A stretch of DNA of 64,000 nucleotides from Roseiarcus sp963816065 (GTDB lineage Bacteria; Pseudomonadota; Alphaproteobacteria; Rhizobiales; Beijerinckiaceae): positions 310,001 to 374,000 of the forward strand of contig CAWFJG010000030.1 of assembly GCA_963816065.1 (NCBI GenBank), written 5' to 3'. The notes below the pieces were generated by a model that made no database searches, had not been told where the DNA came from, and was given only the letters and a program-made list of their open reading frames with translations. The stretch's first letter is position 1. Every line of letters starts with the position of its first letter. This document shows, piece by piece, positions 41,441 through 50,161 of this stretch. The translations under genes were made by a program, and so were the position numbers.

Positions 41441-42331
41441 ATGAGGGTTCGTCTGTCAGGCCCTGGGCAGGGACTCGCCCTTCTGGCGCCGGCGCTTCTC
41501 GTCTACTGTCTGTTTGCCGTCTACCCGATGCTCGACGTCCTGTGGTTGAGCTTCATGAAATGGAACGGCCTGACCGCCACGAAGCAGTTCGTCGGCATCG
41601 ACAACTACGTCCAAGTTTTCACCCGGGACCCGGTGTTCTGGACCGCGGTTCGCAACACCGTCCTGTGGACCGTCTTGTCGGTCGCCTTCCCCCCGGCGAT
41701 CGGCTTCGGGCTGGCGCTTGCGCTCAATCAGAACATTCCGGGCCGAAGCCCGCTGCGGGCGCTCTTCTACATGCCTGTGATCATCGCGCCGATCGCCGTG
41801 GCGACCATGTGGCGCTGGATGTACGACCCGTTCTTCGGCCTGTTCAACGCCACGCTGACGGCTCTCGGGCTGCAGGGCCTGATCCAGGACTGGCTCGGAG
41901 ACCAAAACGTCGCGCTCTATGCGATGTTCGTCGCCTATGTCTGGCAGACGGTCGGCTTCTCGCTCGTCCTGTTTCTCGCTGGATTGCAGAACGTCTCCCA
42001 AACTCTCGTCGAAGCCTCCCGGATCGACGGCGCCGGGCGTTTCCAGGTGTTTCGCTACGTCACGCTGCCGGCGCTGCGGCCATCGATCACCATCGTCCTG
42101 ATCCTCTCGATCATCAATTCCCTGAGGGCCTTCGACATCGTCTACGGCATGACTGGCGGGGGCCCGGCGCAATCGACGCAAATGCTGGCGTTGTGGGCCT
42201 TCACCCAGGCGATGCAACTCGGCGACTTCGGGCGCGGCGCGGCGATCTCGGTCGTCCTGCTCGCGATCACCATCGCTATCGTCATCCCCTATTTGCGCTG
42301 GACCCGCACGCAACGGGAGGCGGGCTCGTGA
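41441..42331 (+). CDS. CUT1 sugar ABC transporter permease (UgpA/MalF type)
   Basis: The 296-residue permease has six predicted membrane segments, beginning with LALLAPALLVYCLFAVYPMLD, and carries the EAA loop EASRIDGAGRFQVFRYVTLP that docks on the ATPase. ATG 41441 has AGGAT about 8 bases upstream; upstream in-frame starts lack a site and would add a non-membrane tail. The stop overlaps the GTG start of the next permease. Confidence 0.94.
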   Translation: MRVRLSGPGQGLALLAPALLVYCLFAVYPMLDVLWLSFMKWNGLTATKQFVGIDNYVQVFTRDPVFWTAVRNTVLWTVLSVAFPPAIGFGLALALNQNIPGRSPLRALFYMPVIIAPIAVATMWRWMYDPFFGLFNATLTALGLQGLIQDWLGDQNVALYAMFVAYVWQTVGFSLVLFLAGLQNVSQTLVEASRIDGAGRFQVFRYVTLPALRPSITIVLILSIINSLRAFDIVYGMTGGGPAQSTQMLALWAFTQAMQLGDFGRGAAISVVLLAITIAIVIPYLRWTRTQREAGS

Positions 42332-43194
42332 ACGGATTCGCGCACGCCTTCCGACAGCCGGGCGTCGACCGCCTCGATCCCGTCCTCGTGGTCCTATGGC
42401 TTGCGCTCATCATGATCGCGGTCATTTGGATCGCGCCGTTCGTCTTCATCGTCTTCACCGCGTTCAAGGCCAATTCGACAGTGATGGGGTCGAGCGCATT
42501 TGCTCCGCCAACGAGCCTCGAATGGGGAAACTTCTCTGGCGCGTGGGCGCGAGGGCATTTCAGCACGACGGTGTTCAACAGCGCCGTCATCACGCTCATC
42601 AAGGTTCCGCTCGGCCTGATGATCTCGGCGATGGCCGCTTACGCCTTGAGCCGCATCCGCATGCCGGGGGGACGGGCGATCTTTCTCCTTGTCCTGTTTG
42701 GAACGATGCTGCCGTTCCAGGTGATGCTCGCGCCGCTGTTCACGCTGGTCAATTCGTTCGGGCTGATCAACACCAAGGTCGGCATCATCCTGCCCTATCT
42801 TGCGTTCGGCGTGCCCTACCAGGTGTTCATCCTGCACGGGTTCTTCAGCGAGGTGCCGAAGGAACTGAGCGAGGCCGCGCTTGTCGACGGCGCCTCGCAC
42901 TTCACCATCTTCCGCCGCATCTTCCTGCCGATCTCGCTGCCTGTCCTGGCGGCGCTGCTGATCCTCGATTTCGTGGCGACATGGAACGAGTTCGCCATGG
43001 CGCTGGTGATCCTCCAGGACAACAGCACCTGGACCCTGCCGCTCGGCCTCATGTCGTTCCAGAGCCAGTTCCAGAGCGACTACGGCCAGCTCAACGCGGC
43101 GATCGTGATGACCGTGCTGCCGGCGACGATCGTCTACCTCATCTTCCAGCGTTACTTCGTCTCGGGTCTCACGAGCGGCGCGATCAAGGAGTAG
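42328..43194 (+). CDS. CUT1 sugar ABC transporter permease (UgpE/MalG type)
   Basis: The 288-residue second permease of the system starts at GTG 42328, which overlaps the previous stop (GTGA). It has membrane segments such as LIMIAVIWIAPFVFIVFTAF, the EAA loop EAALVDGASHFTIFRRIFLP and a C-terminal FQRYFVSGLTSGAIKE, typical for MalG-type permeases. It pairs with the preceding gene to form the heterodimeric channel. The glycosidase gene starts 3 bases after its stop. Confidence 0.94.
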   Translation: MNGFAHAFRQPGVDRLDPVLVVLWLALIMIAVIWIAPFVFIVFTAFKANSTVMGSSAFAPPTSLEWGNFSGAWARGHFSTTVFNSAVITLIKVPLGLMISAMAAYALSRIRMPGGRAIFLLVLFGTMLPFQVMLAPLFTLVNSFGLINTKVGIILPYLAFGVPYQVFILHGFFSEVPKELSEAALVDGASHFTIFRRIFLPISLPVLAALLILDFVATWNEFAMALVILQDNSTWTLPLGLMSFQSQFQSDYGQLNAAIVMTVLPATIVYLIFQRYFVSGLTSGAIKE

Positions 43195-43197
43195 AAC

Positions 43198-44726
43198 ATG
43201 GGCGCCGAGGTCGAGAAGTGGGGATTGTTCGAGGCCGCGTTTGCCGGGTCCGAAAGACGGGCAATCCGTTCGTCGAGGTGACGCTCGACGCCGATTTCGC
43301 GCTCGGCGCCCGGACCGTCCCGGCGCCCGGCTTCTACGACGGCGACGGCGTCTACCGCGTCCGCTTCATGCCGGATACGGAGGGCGCATGGACGTTCACG
43401 CACGCGATCGAATGCGCCCGAGCTCGACGGCCTCAGCGGAGCCTTCCGCTGCGGGCGCGCCGCGCGAAAGCAATCACGGCCCGGTCCGGGTGCGCAACCG
43501 CCACCACTTCGCTTACGCCGACGGCAAGCCTTACTTTCCCTTTGGAACGACCTGCTACGCCTGGACCCACCAGCCGCTCGACATGCAGCGCCAGACGCTC
43601 GACGCGATGCGGGCGTCCGGCTTCAACAAGCTGCGCATGGCGGTGTTCCCGAAGCATTACATCTTCAACGAGAACGAGCCGCTTCACGACATTTACGAGC
43701 GCCGCGACGAGCGGCGAACTCGATTTCGACCGGCCGAATGTCGCGGCCTTCCGGCATTTCGAGGCCCAGGTCGCCGCCCTGGGGGACATGGGCGTCGAAG
43801 CCGACGTCATCGTCTTCCACCCCTACGATCGCTGGGGCTATTGCGCGATGGCGCCCGATCAGGACGATCGCTACGTGCGCTATCTCGCGGCGCGGCTCGG
43901 CGCCTATCGCAACGTCTGGTGGTCGCTGGCGAACGAATACGATTTCCTTCTCGACGTGAAGCCGGTCGCGCGCTGGGACCGCTTCTTCCACATCATCGAG
44001 GAGAACGATCCGGCGCGGCACTTGAAGTCGATCCACAACGGCGAGGAGGCGATGAATTTCGATCACCGCAAGCCGTGGGTCGATCACGTCTGCATCCAGA
44101 ACTGGAACGTCAAGCGCACCGCCGACTGGCGACGCGAGTGGGGCAAGCCGATCGTCAACGACGAACTCGAATACGAGGGGGATATCAGCCTCGCCTGGGG
44201 CAATCTCAGCCCGCAGGAACTGACCCATCGCTTCTGGGTCACGGTGACAAGCGGCGGCTACGGCGGACACGGCGAATGCTACGCCCATCCTCAGGACCTG
44301 CTCTGGTGGGCCAAGGGCGGCGTCCTGCGCGGGGAGAGCTGGAAGCGCGTCGCCTTCCTGCGCTCGATCATCGAGGCTGACGTCGTCAGCGGCATGACCC
44401 CGGCCCCTCCCGACGAATGGCCATGGCAGCGCGTGTCCTGCGCCAGCGACGGCGACACTCGTTTGATCTATTTCGGCGAGCATCAGCCGGCGCTGTGGGC
44501 GGCCGGCCTGCCGAAGGACCGCGGCGACTATGAAGTCGACGTCATCGACGCCTGGGCGATGACGATCGAGCCGGCCAAGCGTGTTCCGTGCCCGGTCTAT
44601 CCGCGCCTGCGACAGCGCGGCGGGGCGCTGACCGAGTCGAAGCCGATCGCGGCCTTCGCCGTCGAATTGCAGCCCAAACCGTATCAGGCCATCCGCGTCC
44701 GCCGCGCGCGCCCCGCCGGGCGCTAG
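43198..44726 (+). CDS. DUF5060/DUF4038 apiosidase-like glycoside hydrolase (about five frameshifts)
   Basis: About 510 residues once frames are joined. The N-terminus KWGLFEAAFAG and GFYDGDGVYRVRFMPDTEG is DUF5060. The barrel domain has YFPFGTTCYAWTH, GFNKLRMAVFPKHYIFNENEP, ADVIVFHPYDRWGY, WWSLANEYD (candidate acid/base Glu) and VNDELEYEG, then GGYGGHGECY, which together match the DUF4038 apiosidase-like fold. The C-terminal part is a beta-rich DUF5605-like domain. Breaks lie near 43,248, 43,262, 43,399, 43,455 and 43,708. There is no signal peptide, so the enzyme should act in the cytoplasm on what the CUT1 transporter imports. AAGGAG lies 6 bases before the ATG. Confidence 0.82.
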
Positions 44727-44749
44727 CCGAACTCGAGGAGGAAATCGCC

Positions 44750-45820
44750 CTGTCGTCCGTTCAAATCCGAGACGTCCGCAAAGCCTTCGGCGCCGTGTCG
44801 ATCATTCAAGGCGTGACAGTCGACATCGCCGACGGGCAATTCGTCGTGCTCGTCGGACCGTCCGGCTGCGGCAAGTCGACCTTGCTGCGCATGGTCGCGG
44901 GCCTCGAAACCATCACGTCCGGCGAAATCGCCATCGATGGCCGCGTGGTCAACACGCTCGAGCCGAAAGAGCGCGACGTCGCGATGGTGTTCCAGAACTA
45001 CGCGCTCTATCCCCAGATGACGGTCGCGCAAAATCTCGGCTTCGCCCTGGAACTGGCTCGTCTGGGCAAGGACGAGATCAAGCGGAAGGTCGCTGCAGCC
45101 GCGGCCTCGCTGGGGCTCGAGCCGCTGCTCGGTCGTTACCCGAGGCAACTTTCGGGCGGCCAGCGGCAGCGGGTCGCCATGGGCCGAGCCATCGTGCGCG
45201 ATCCGAAAGTCTTTCTGTTCGACGAGCCGCTCTCCAATCTCGACGCCAAGCTGCGCGTCCAGGTCAGGGGCGAGATCAAGGAGCTCCAGCGCCGGCTGAG
45301 GACCACCACGATCTACGTCACCCACGACCAGGTCGAGGCGATGACGATGGGCGACAAGATCGTCGTCCTCAACGGCGGCCGGGTCGAGCAGATCGGCGCC
45401 CCGCTCGACCTCTACGACCGGCCGGCAAACCGGTTCGTCGCGACGTTCCTCGGTTCGCCCGCCATGAACCTGATCGAAGGAGCAGTCGAGAGCGCCGGCG
45501 CGCGGCTCGTGCTGCCCGACGGACTTTCGGCCGCCATCGCGACGACTCCGGCCGGTTGGGCGGGACGCAGGGTCACCTTCGGCGTCAGGCCAGAAGCCGT
45601 TCGACTGGATTCGGAAGCGGGTCTTGCCTGCCGGGTCACCCTCGTCGAGCCGACCGGCTCGGAGACCCATTTGGTCGCACACGCCGGCCAGACGGAGATC
45701 GTCGCGGTCTTGAAGGAGCGGATGCAGATCCACGAGGGCGACACCGTCAGGCTTTCGTTCGACAACGCCCAGGCGCACTTCTTCGACCCCGAATCCGGCC
45801 AACGCCTGCCGGCGGGCTAA
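44750..45820 (+). CDS. CUT1 sugar ABC transporter ATPase (UgpC/MalK type)
   Basis: The protein is about 356 residues with a single nucleotide-binding domain: Walker A GPSGCGKST, signature LSGGQRQRV, Walker B VFLFDEPLSNLDAKLR and an H-loop YVTHDQVEA, followed by the MalK-type OB-fold regulatory domain (VTFGVRPEAVRL). No ATG, GTG or TTG lies at the natural start. AGGAGG at about 44,736 sits 7-8 bases before a CTG at 44750 that begins SSVQIRDVRKAFGAV. The next in-frame start (GTG 44588) lies inside the glycosidase gene. I therefore infer a CTG start or a base error there. Confidence 0.88.
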   Translation: MSSVQIRDVRKAFGAVSIIQGVTVDIADGQFVVLVGPSGCGKSTLLRMVAGLETITSGEIAIDGRVVNTLEPKERDVAMVFQNYALYPQMTVAQNLGFALELARLGKDEIKRKVAAAAASLGLEPLLGRYPRQLSGGQRQRVAMGRAIVRDPKVFLFDEPLSNLDAKLRVQVRGEIKELQRRLRTTTIYVTHDQVEAMTMGDKIVVLNGGRVEQIGAPLDLYDRPANRFVATFLGSPAMNLIEGAVESAGARLVLPDGLSAAIATTPAGWAGRRVTFGVRPEAVRLDSEAGLACRVTLVEPTGSETHLVAHAGQTEIVAVLKERMQIHEGDTVRLSFDNAQAHFFDPESGQRLPAG

Positions 45821-46470
45821 CGAGGCAATTCGGAGGTCGTCTCCGGGCGGACACGGGCCATCCCCGACCGCGCCGGAGCGCCGGCCTCGCCGCTGACGAT
45901 TCGGGTAGCCCGCCAGCAGGCGGTTTTGCTGGCGACCTGGTCGGCCCATGCATCCATAAACCCTGTGATAACATGACGTTGCTTCGTTATACAACCTAGA
46001 GGTTGCAGGTGGAATCGGGCCGTGGAACAGGGGACTCGACCGGTCCGGAACAGGCGCTGAACGGGCTGTTGACAGGCCGGAACAGGCAAGGAACCATGGC
46101 GCGCGAGACCGGGCTCGGCCAGGTTGCAAGACCTCGCCGGAGTCCCGGCGCGGACGGCGCGCTCCCTGGCCTTCGCCTTTGTGACTTTACGATCTTTGTG
46201 ACAGTTTTGTACACTTAAGGCATTGAAAGCGTTTGCGGCCTGCCAACGCTGCAGAACTGCGTGCGCGCCAGGCCGGCGCGCCCGACCTCGCAGATCAGAC
46301 GATAGGCGAACGCGGCGAGCCGGCGCCGGAACCCGGCAGTCGTCGAGGCGCGCTCGGGGAACGGCTCGCCTTGGCATTGTTTGATCCGGTTCTCCACGCC
46401 GCCGCGAGCGGATCAGATCTCCTGATTAGGCCGACTGGCGGGAGCGACGGCTCATGGCGCCGTGCCGCTG
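45821..46470. other. Convergent intergenic region
   Basis: These 650 bases lie between the CUT1 ATPase (plus strand) and an RbsC-type permease (minus strand). No gene is convincing; the minus-strand frame at 45817-46377 has no ribosome site or family match. Visible structure includes the palindrome CAACCT-AG-AGGTTG at 45992-46005, three copies of GGAACAGG (46024, 46047, 46079) and a direct repeat CTTTGTGAC (46177-46185 and 46194-46202). Terminators for both operons are expected here, but I see no classic hairpin with T-run. Confidence 0.45.
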
Positions 46471-47454
46471 TCATTTGATGATCCCAATCTTCTTGCGGTC
46501 GATGGTCACAAAAACCGACAGGATCAGCACCAGGCCCTTCACGATGTTCTGGAAATAGGGGTCGAGGCCGATGATGTTCATGCCGTTGGACAAGATGGTG
46601 ATGATGAGCGCGCCGAGAATCGTTCCTTGAATGCTGCCGACGCCGCCCGTAAGCGGCGTGCCTCCGACCACCACTGCGGCGATGGCGTCGAGCTCGAGTC
46701 CTTGGCCGAGCTGAGCGGTGGCCGCCATAGCCCGGGCCGCCTGCAGCAGGCCGGCCATGCCGCACAGGAGTCCGACGAGGCCGAAGACGACGATCTTGAC
46801 CCGCTCGACCTTGATGCCGGTGAGAAAGGCGATCCGCTCACCGCCGCCGATGGCGCGGACCTCGCGACCGAAGACGGTCAGGTTCAGCACGACGGCCGCA
46901 AGAGCGATGAGGACGATGGCGATCAGCGCGGAATGCGGGATGGAGAAGCTTCGGCCCGAATAGACGTCGAGAAAGGTCTCGTCCGCGATCGAGATCGGCG
47001 CGCCGCGCGTGAAATAGAGAACGACGCCGCGATAGACCACCATCGTCCCCAAGGTGACGATGAAGGATGGCACCTTGCCCTTGGCGACAATGGCTCCGTT
47101 CACCAAACCCGCCAGCAGGCCCACCGCACAAGCCGGGACGATGGCGAGAACGCCGAGGTTTCCCGACGTCTCGGCGGTCACGAGCGCGGAGAGGGCGACG
47201 ATGGCGCCGACCGACAGGTCGATCGAACCCGCGATGATCACGAAGGTCATGCCCAGCGCGGCGACCAGCAGCACCACCGCCTGCTGGGCGACGATCATCA
47301 TATTGTTGAATTGAAGGAACCTCGAAGAGGTGAGCGAAAAGGCCGCCGCCAGGACCACGAGCAGCAGGATCGGAAAGAGCCGCCTCGCGTCTTCGCGGGT
47401 GAAGCGCCGGCGCGCCTCGCCCGACGAGGGCGCTTGAACTTCCGCAGGCGTCAT
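46471..47454 (-). CDS. RbsC-type sugar ABC transporter permease (system C)
   Basis: The 327-residue permease has the family signature ALGMTFVIIAGSIDLSVGAIVA, the KVPSFIVTLGTMVVYRG stretch and the GLELDAIAAVVVGGTPLTGG loop, with about ten membrane segments. It is the last gene of the six-gene minus-strand series from 53.9 kb to 46.5 kb, 10 bases after its ATPase. The frame is intact. Confidence 0.93.
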   Translation of the reverse strand: MTPAEVQAPSSGEARRRFTREDARRLFPILLLVVLAAAFSLTSSRFLQFNNMMIVAQQAVVLLVAALGMTFVIIAGSIDLSVGAIVALSALVTAETSGNLGVLAIVPACAVGLLAGLVNGAIVAKGKVPSFIVTLGTMVVYRGVVLYFTRGAPISIADETFLDVYSGRSFSIPHSALIAIVLIALAAVVLNLTVFGREVRAIGGGERIAFLTGIKVERVKIVVFGLVGLLCGMAGLLQAARAMAATAQLGQGLELDAIAAVVVGGTPLTGGVGSIQGTILGALIITILSNGMNIIGLDPYFQNIVKGLVLILSVFVTIDRKKIGIIK

Positions 47455-47464
47455 TGCAGGGACC

Positions 47465-48943
47465 TCATGTCATGTTCCGTATGAGAGCGTCTTCGGAGGC
47501 TCCGGACGGGTCATCGATCCGGGCAGTGACGCTACCCGCTCGCATCACCAGTATGCGGTCGCTCAGACCGATCAGTTCGTTCAGGTCCTCGCTGACGAGA
47601 AGGATTGCCAGCCCCTTCGCCGCCGACTCCCGCAAGGATCGATAGATTTCCAGCCGTGCGCCGACGTCGACGCCCCGCGTCGGATTGTTGAGCAAAAGAA
47701 TGCGCGGGTTCGGAGCGAGGCTCTTCCCCAGCAACAGCTTCTGGAGGTTGCCGCCGCTCAGAGAATTCGCAGGCGCGTTGACCGACGACGTCTTGATGTA
47801 GAGCCTGCCGATCAACTCCGACGCCAATTCCCGAGCCCGACGCCGGTCGAACCATGGACCATGACGAGGTGGCCGCGCCATGATCAGGTTATCGAGGACG
47901 GTCGCGCTGACAATGAGCCCTTCGGCAGTGCGATCGCCGGGGAGATAGGCGATGCCCTTGGCCCAGCTGTCGGCTGGCGAGCGGGCGGTCAACGGCTCGT
48001 CGCCGACGTGGATCTCGCCGCTGGTCACCCGCCGGGCGCCCGCGACGATCTCGAGCAGCCGCTCGCCACCGGCCCCCTTGAGGCCAGCGACCCCGACGAT
48101 TTCGCCCCGGCGTATCGTGAGCGACAGCGGCGCGAGGCCGGGGCCCGCGCCGACTTCCGCGAGCGTGAGCGCCGCCGCGCCCTCGGCCTTGCCGCCCCGC
48201 GGCGGATAGATGCCCTCGGACATGTCGCGGCCAACCATTCGGCTCTGAATCTGTTCGCGATTAAGTTCGCCGGAGTCGAAGTCGCCCACCTTGCGGCCGT
48301 CCTTGAGGATCGTAAGGCGGTCCGCGACCAAGCCCACTTCGGCAAGGTGGTGCGATACGAAGGCGACGGCCAGGCCCTGCGCCTTCAGCGCCCGCATCGA
48401 CTTCAGCACCACGTTGACCTCTCGATGACTGAGAAACGCGGTCGATTCGTCGAAGAAGATGGCCTGCGGACGCGTGGACAAAGCGCGGGCGACCTCGATG
48501 CATTTCCATTGTCCGAGATCGAGGGAAGACAACGACTGTCGCACGGAGATATTCGCATCAAAACTGTCGAGGAGTTCCTGCGCCTCGCGCGCGAGCATCT
48601 TCGCCGTCAAGACGCCGGCTCGGCGGAAGCGGCGAAGTTGCCCGGCAAAAATGTTCTCCGCCACCGTCAGCGACGGATTGATCGTAAGTTCCTGAAAGAC
48701 GAGGCCGACGCCGCGCGCCACCGCCTCTTTGAGCGAGAGCGGCCGGTAGGGCTCGCCATCGATCGTGATGGCGCCGGCGTCCATCCGTTCCGCTCCGCCC
48801 AGAATTTTGAGCAGGGTCGATTTGCCGGCGCCGTTCTCGCCAACCAGCGCGTGAATCTCACCTCCGCGGAGCGTGATGGAAACGTCTGAGAGCGCCTTCG
48901 TGCTGCCGAAAGCGCGTGAAATGTTCGATGCGACTATCTCCAC
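47465..48943 (-). CDS. RbsA-type sugar ABC transporter ATPase with degenerate second site (system C)
   Basis: A 492-residue protein when started at the GTG at 48943 (VEIVASN; AGG about 8 bases upstream). NBD1 has Walker A GENGAGKST (35-43), an unusual signature SLDLGQWKCIEVARAL and Walker B IFFDESTAFLS (DEST instead of DEPT). NBD2 has a degenerate P-loop GLKGAGGERLL, signature LSGGNLQKLLLGK and a Walker B reading LLLNNPTRGVDVG: the aspartate and catalytic glutamate are both Asn (residues 419-420, bases 47,684-47,689). Two base changes are needed for Glu to Asn, so a single read error cannot explain it. It lies between the binding protein and permease genes of the same system. Confidence 0.9.
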   Translation of the reverse strand: MEIVASNISRAFGSTKALSDVSITLRGGEIHALVGENGAGKSTLLKILGGAERMDAGAITIDGEPYRPLSLKEAVARGVGLVFQELTINPSLTVAENIFAGQLRRFRRAGVLTAKMLAREAQELLDSFDANISVRQSLSSLDLGQWKCIEVARALSTRPQAIFFDESTAFLSHREVNVVLKSMRALKAQGLAVAFVSHHLAEVGLVADRLTILKDGRKVGDFDSGELNREQIQSRMVGRDMSEGIYPPRGGKAEGAAALTLAEVGAGPGLAPLSLTIRRGEIVGVAGLKGAGGERLLEIVAGARRVTSGEIHVGDEPLTARSPADSWAKGIAYLPGDRTAEGLIVSATVLDNLIMARPPRHGPWFDRRRARELASELIGRLYIKTSSVNAPANSLSGGNLQKLLLGKSLAPNPRILLLNNPTRGVDVGARLEIYRSLRESAAKGLAILLVSEDLNELIGLSDRILVMRAGSVTARIDDPSGASEDALIRNMT

Positions 48944-48970
48944 GGTGCAAACCTGAGAAATCGGGGGCTG

Positions 48971-49001
48971 CTTGCGCCCGTAGCGTGGCCGCGGGCGCAA
49001 G
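48971..49001 (-). promoter_or_regulatory. Strong intercistronic hairpin after the system C binding-protein gene
   Basis: CTTGCGCCCG (48971-48980) and CGGGCGCAAG (48992-49001) form a perfect 10-base-pair stem with an 11-base loop, placed 8 bases after the binding-protein stop and before the ATPase start. No T-run follows. It is probably an mRNA-stabilising element like those after binding-protein genes elsewhere in this window. Confidence 0.7.
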
Positions 49002-49009
49002 AGCAGATC

Positions 49010-50080
49010 CTACTTACTATACTTCAGCTCGAACGAGGCAGGCAGCGCTGCTGGCGTATAGACGCGGGAATGCGCCTTGAAATCATAGGGAGGCACGCCC
49101 CCGGGAAAGTCCGCCTCGAACTGCGCGACCTTGTCCTGGGTGAGGGGCAGCAGCTTCAGCTTGACGTTGTCCTGATCCTTCGGGACGGGCTTGCCCTTGA
49201 TGGCGTCGAAGAGCAACACCTCCGCGAAGCCTCCCTGCAGCCAATGTCCCCCGATGTCGAACAGCAGATCGCCGTTCTTCACCGCTTGCACGTTCTCCTG
49301 GTTCAGGTCCATGGCGACGACGACCACGTCTTTGCCCGGCTTCTTTCCCGCAGTCTTCAGCGCCGTCATTACGCCCGTCGCCGTGCCGCCGTTAGCCGCC
49401 CAGACGCCCTTGATATCGGGATGCCCCTGATAAAGGGATTCGAACACCGTCTGCGATGTGTCGCGGACGAAGTTGCCGTCGACCTCTCCAGCCACCACGA
49501 CTTCCGGATGTTCCTTCAGCGCATCCTGCAGGCCCTTGCGTCGGTCGATCGCCACCGACGTGCCCGCGGTGCCGTTGACCACGCCGATCACCTTCTTGCC
49601 GCTGGCGTCCGGCGTCATGGCGGCGAACAACGCCTCGGCCATCTGCTTGCCCGCATCCTCGTCGCTCGGACCGACGAAGGCCAGGTAGTTCGGGAAGCGC
49701 GCTGACTGGGGCGGGAAGTCCGCGTAGACATCGGTGAGGATCACCGGGATGTCGGCGTCCTTCGCGAGCGTCAGCCCGCGCGCTGCGGTCGCCCAGTAGG
49801 GCGTGAAGACGATGCCGTCGGCCCGACGGGCGACGAGGTCCTCGAGCGATTTCACCATCTGATCCGGCTTGTTGTCGGCGTTCAGCACGATGAGCTCGAC
49901 GCCGAGATCGGAGGCGCCCTTCTTCATGAAGTCAACGTAGTTATTCCAGAATTGAGCGTCCAGCGTCGGCACGACAACGCCGATGACCGGCTTGTCTTTG
50001 GACGCGAGCGCGGTCCCGGCGCCCAGCAAGAGCGGCGCCGCCAGGGCCGCAAGCAAGTAGCGAAGACTTCGCGACAACAT
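49010..50080 (-). CDS. RbsB-type sugar ABC transporter substrate-binding protein (system C)
   Basis: A 356-residue protein from ATG 50080, where GGAGG lies 6 bases upstream. It has a signal peptide (YLLAALAAPLLLGAGTALA) and a type 1 periplasmic binding fold: KPVIGVVVPTLDAQFWNNYV, VLNADNKPDQMVKSLEDLVA, GVVNGTAGTSVAIDRRKG, GVWAANGGTATGVMTALK and VVVVAMDLNQENVQAVKNG. The sugar is not evident. It lies 81 bases after the system D permease in the same direction, so the two transporters may be one transcription unit. Confidence 0.92.
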   Translation of the reverse strand: MLSRSLRYLLAALAAPLLLGAGTALASKDKPVIGVVVPTLDAQFWNNYVDFMKKGASDLGVELIVLNADNKPDQMVKSLEDLVARRADGIVFTPYWATAARGLTLAKDADIPVILTDVYADFPPQSARFPNYLAFVGPSDEDAGKQMAEALFAAMTPDASGKKVIGVVNGTAGTSVAIDRRKGLQDALKEHPEVVVAGEVDGNFVRDTSQTVFESLYQGHPDIKGVWAANGGTATGVMTALKTAGKKPGKDVVVVAMDLNQENVQAVKNGDLLFDIGGHWLQGGFAEVLLFDAIKGKPVPKDQDNVKLKLLPLTQDKVAQFEADFPGGVPPYDFKAHSRVYTPAALPASFELKYSK

Positions 50081-50161
50081 TGTATTCCTCCATGGCCGGT
50101 TGTGAGAGGCTGCAATCGGTCCGGCGCGCCGATTCGCCATAACGTTCGCCAGCGACGCGCT

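Noticed and set aside
46024..46086. Three copies of GGAACAGG
   Set aside because: The copies are only 8 bases long at irregular spacing (23 and 32), with no array structure; not a CRISPR or clear iteron set.
45817..46377. Minus-strand open frame of 186 residues in the convergent gap
   Set aside because: It overlaps the ATPase stop, has no ribosome site, and its Arg/Pro/Ala composition is typical of chance frames in high-GC DNA.
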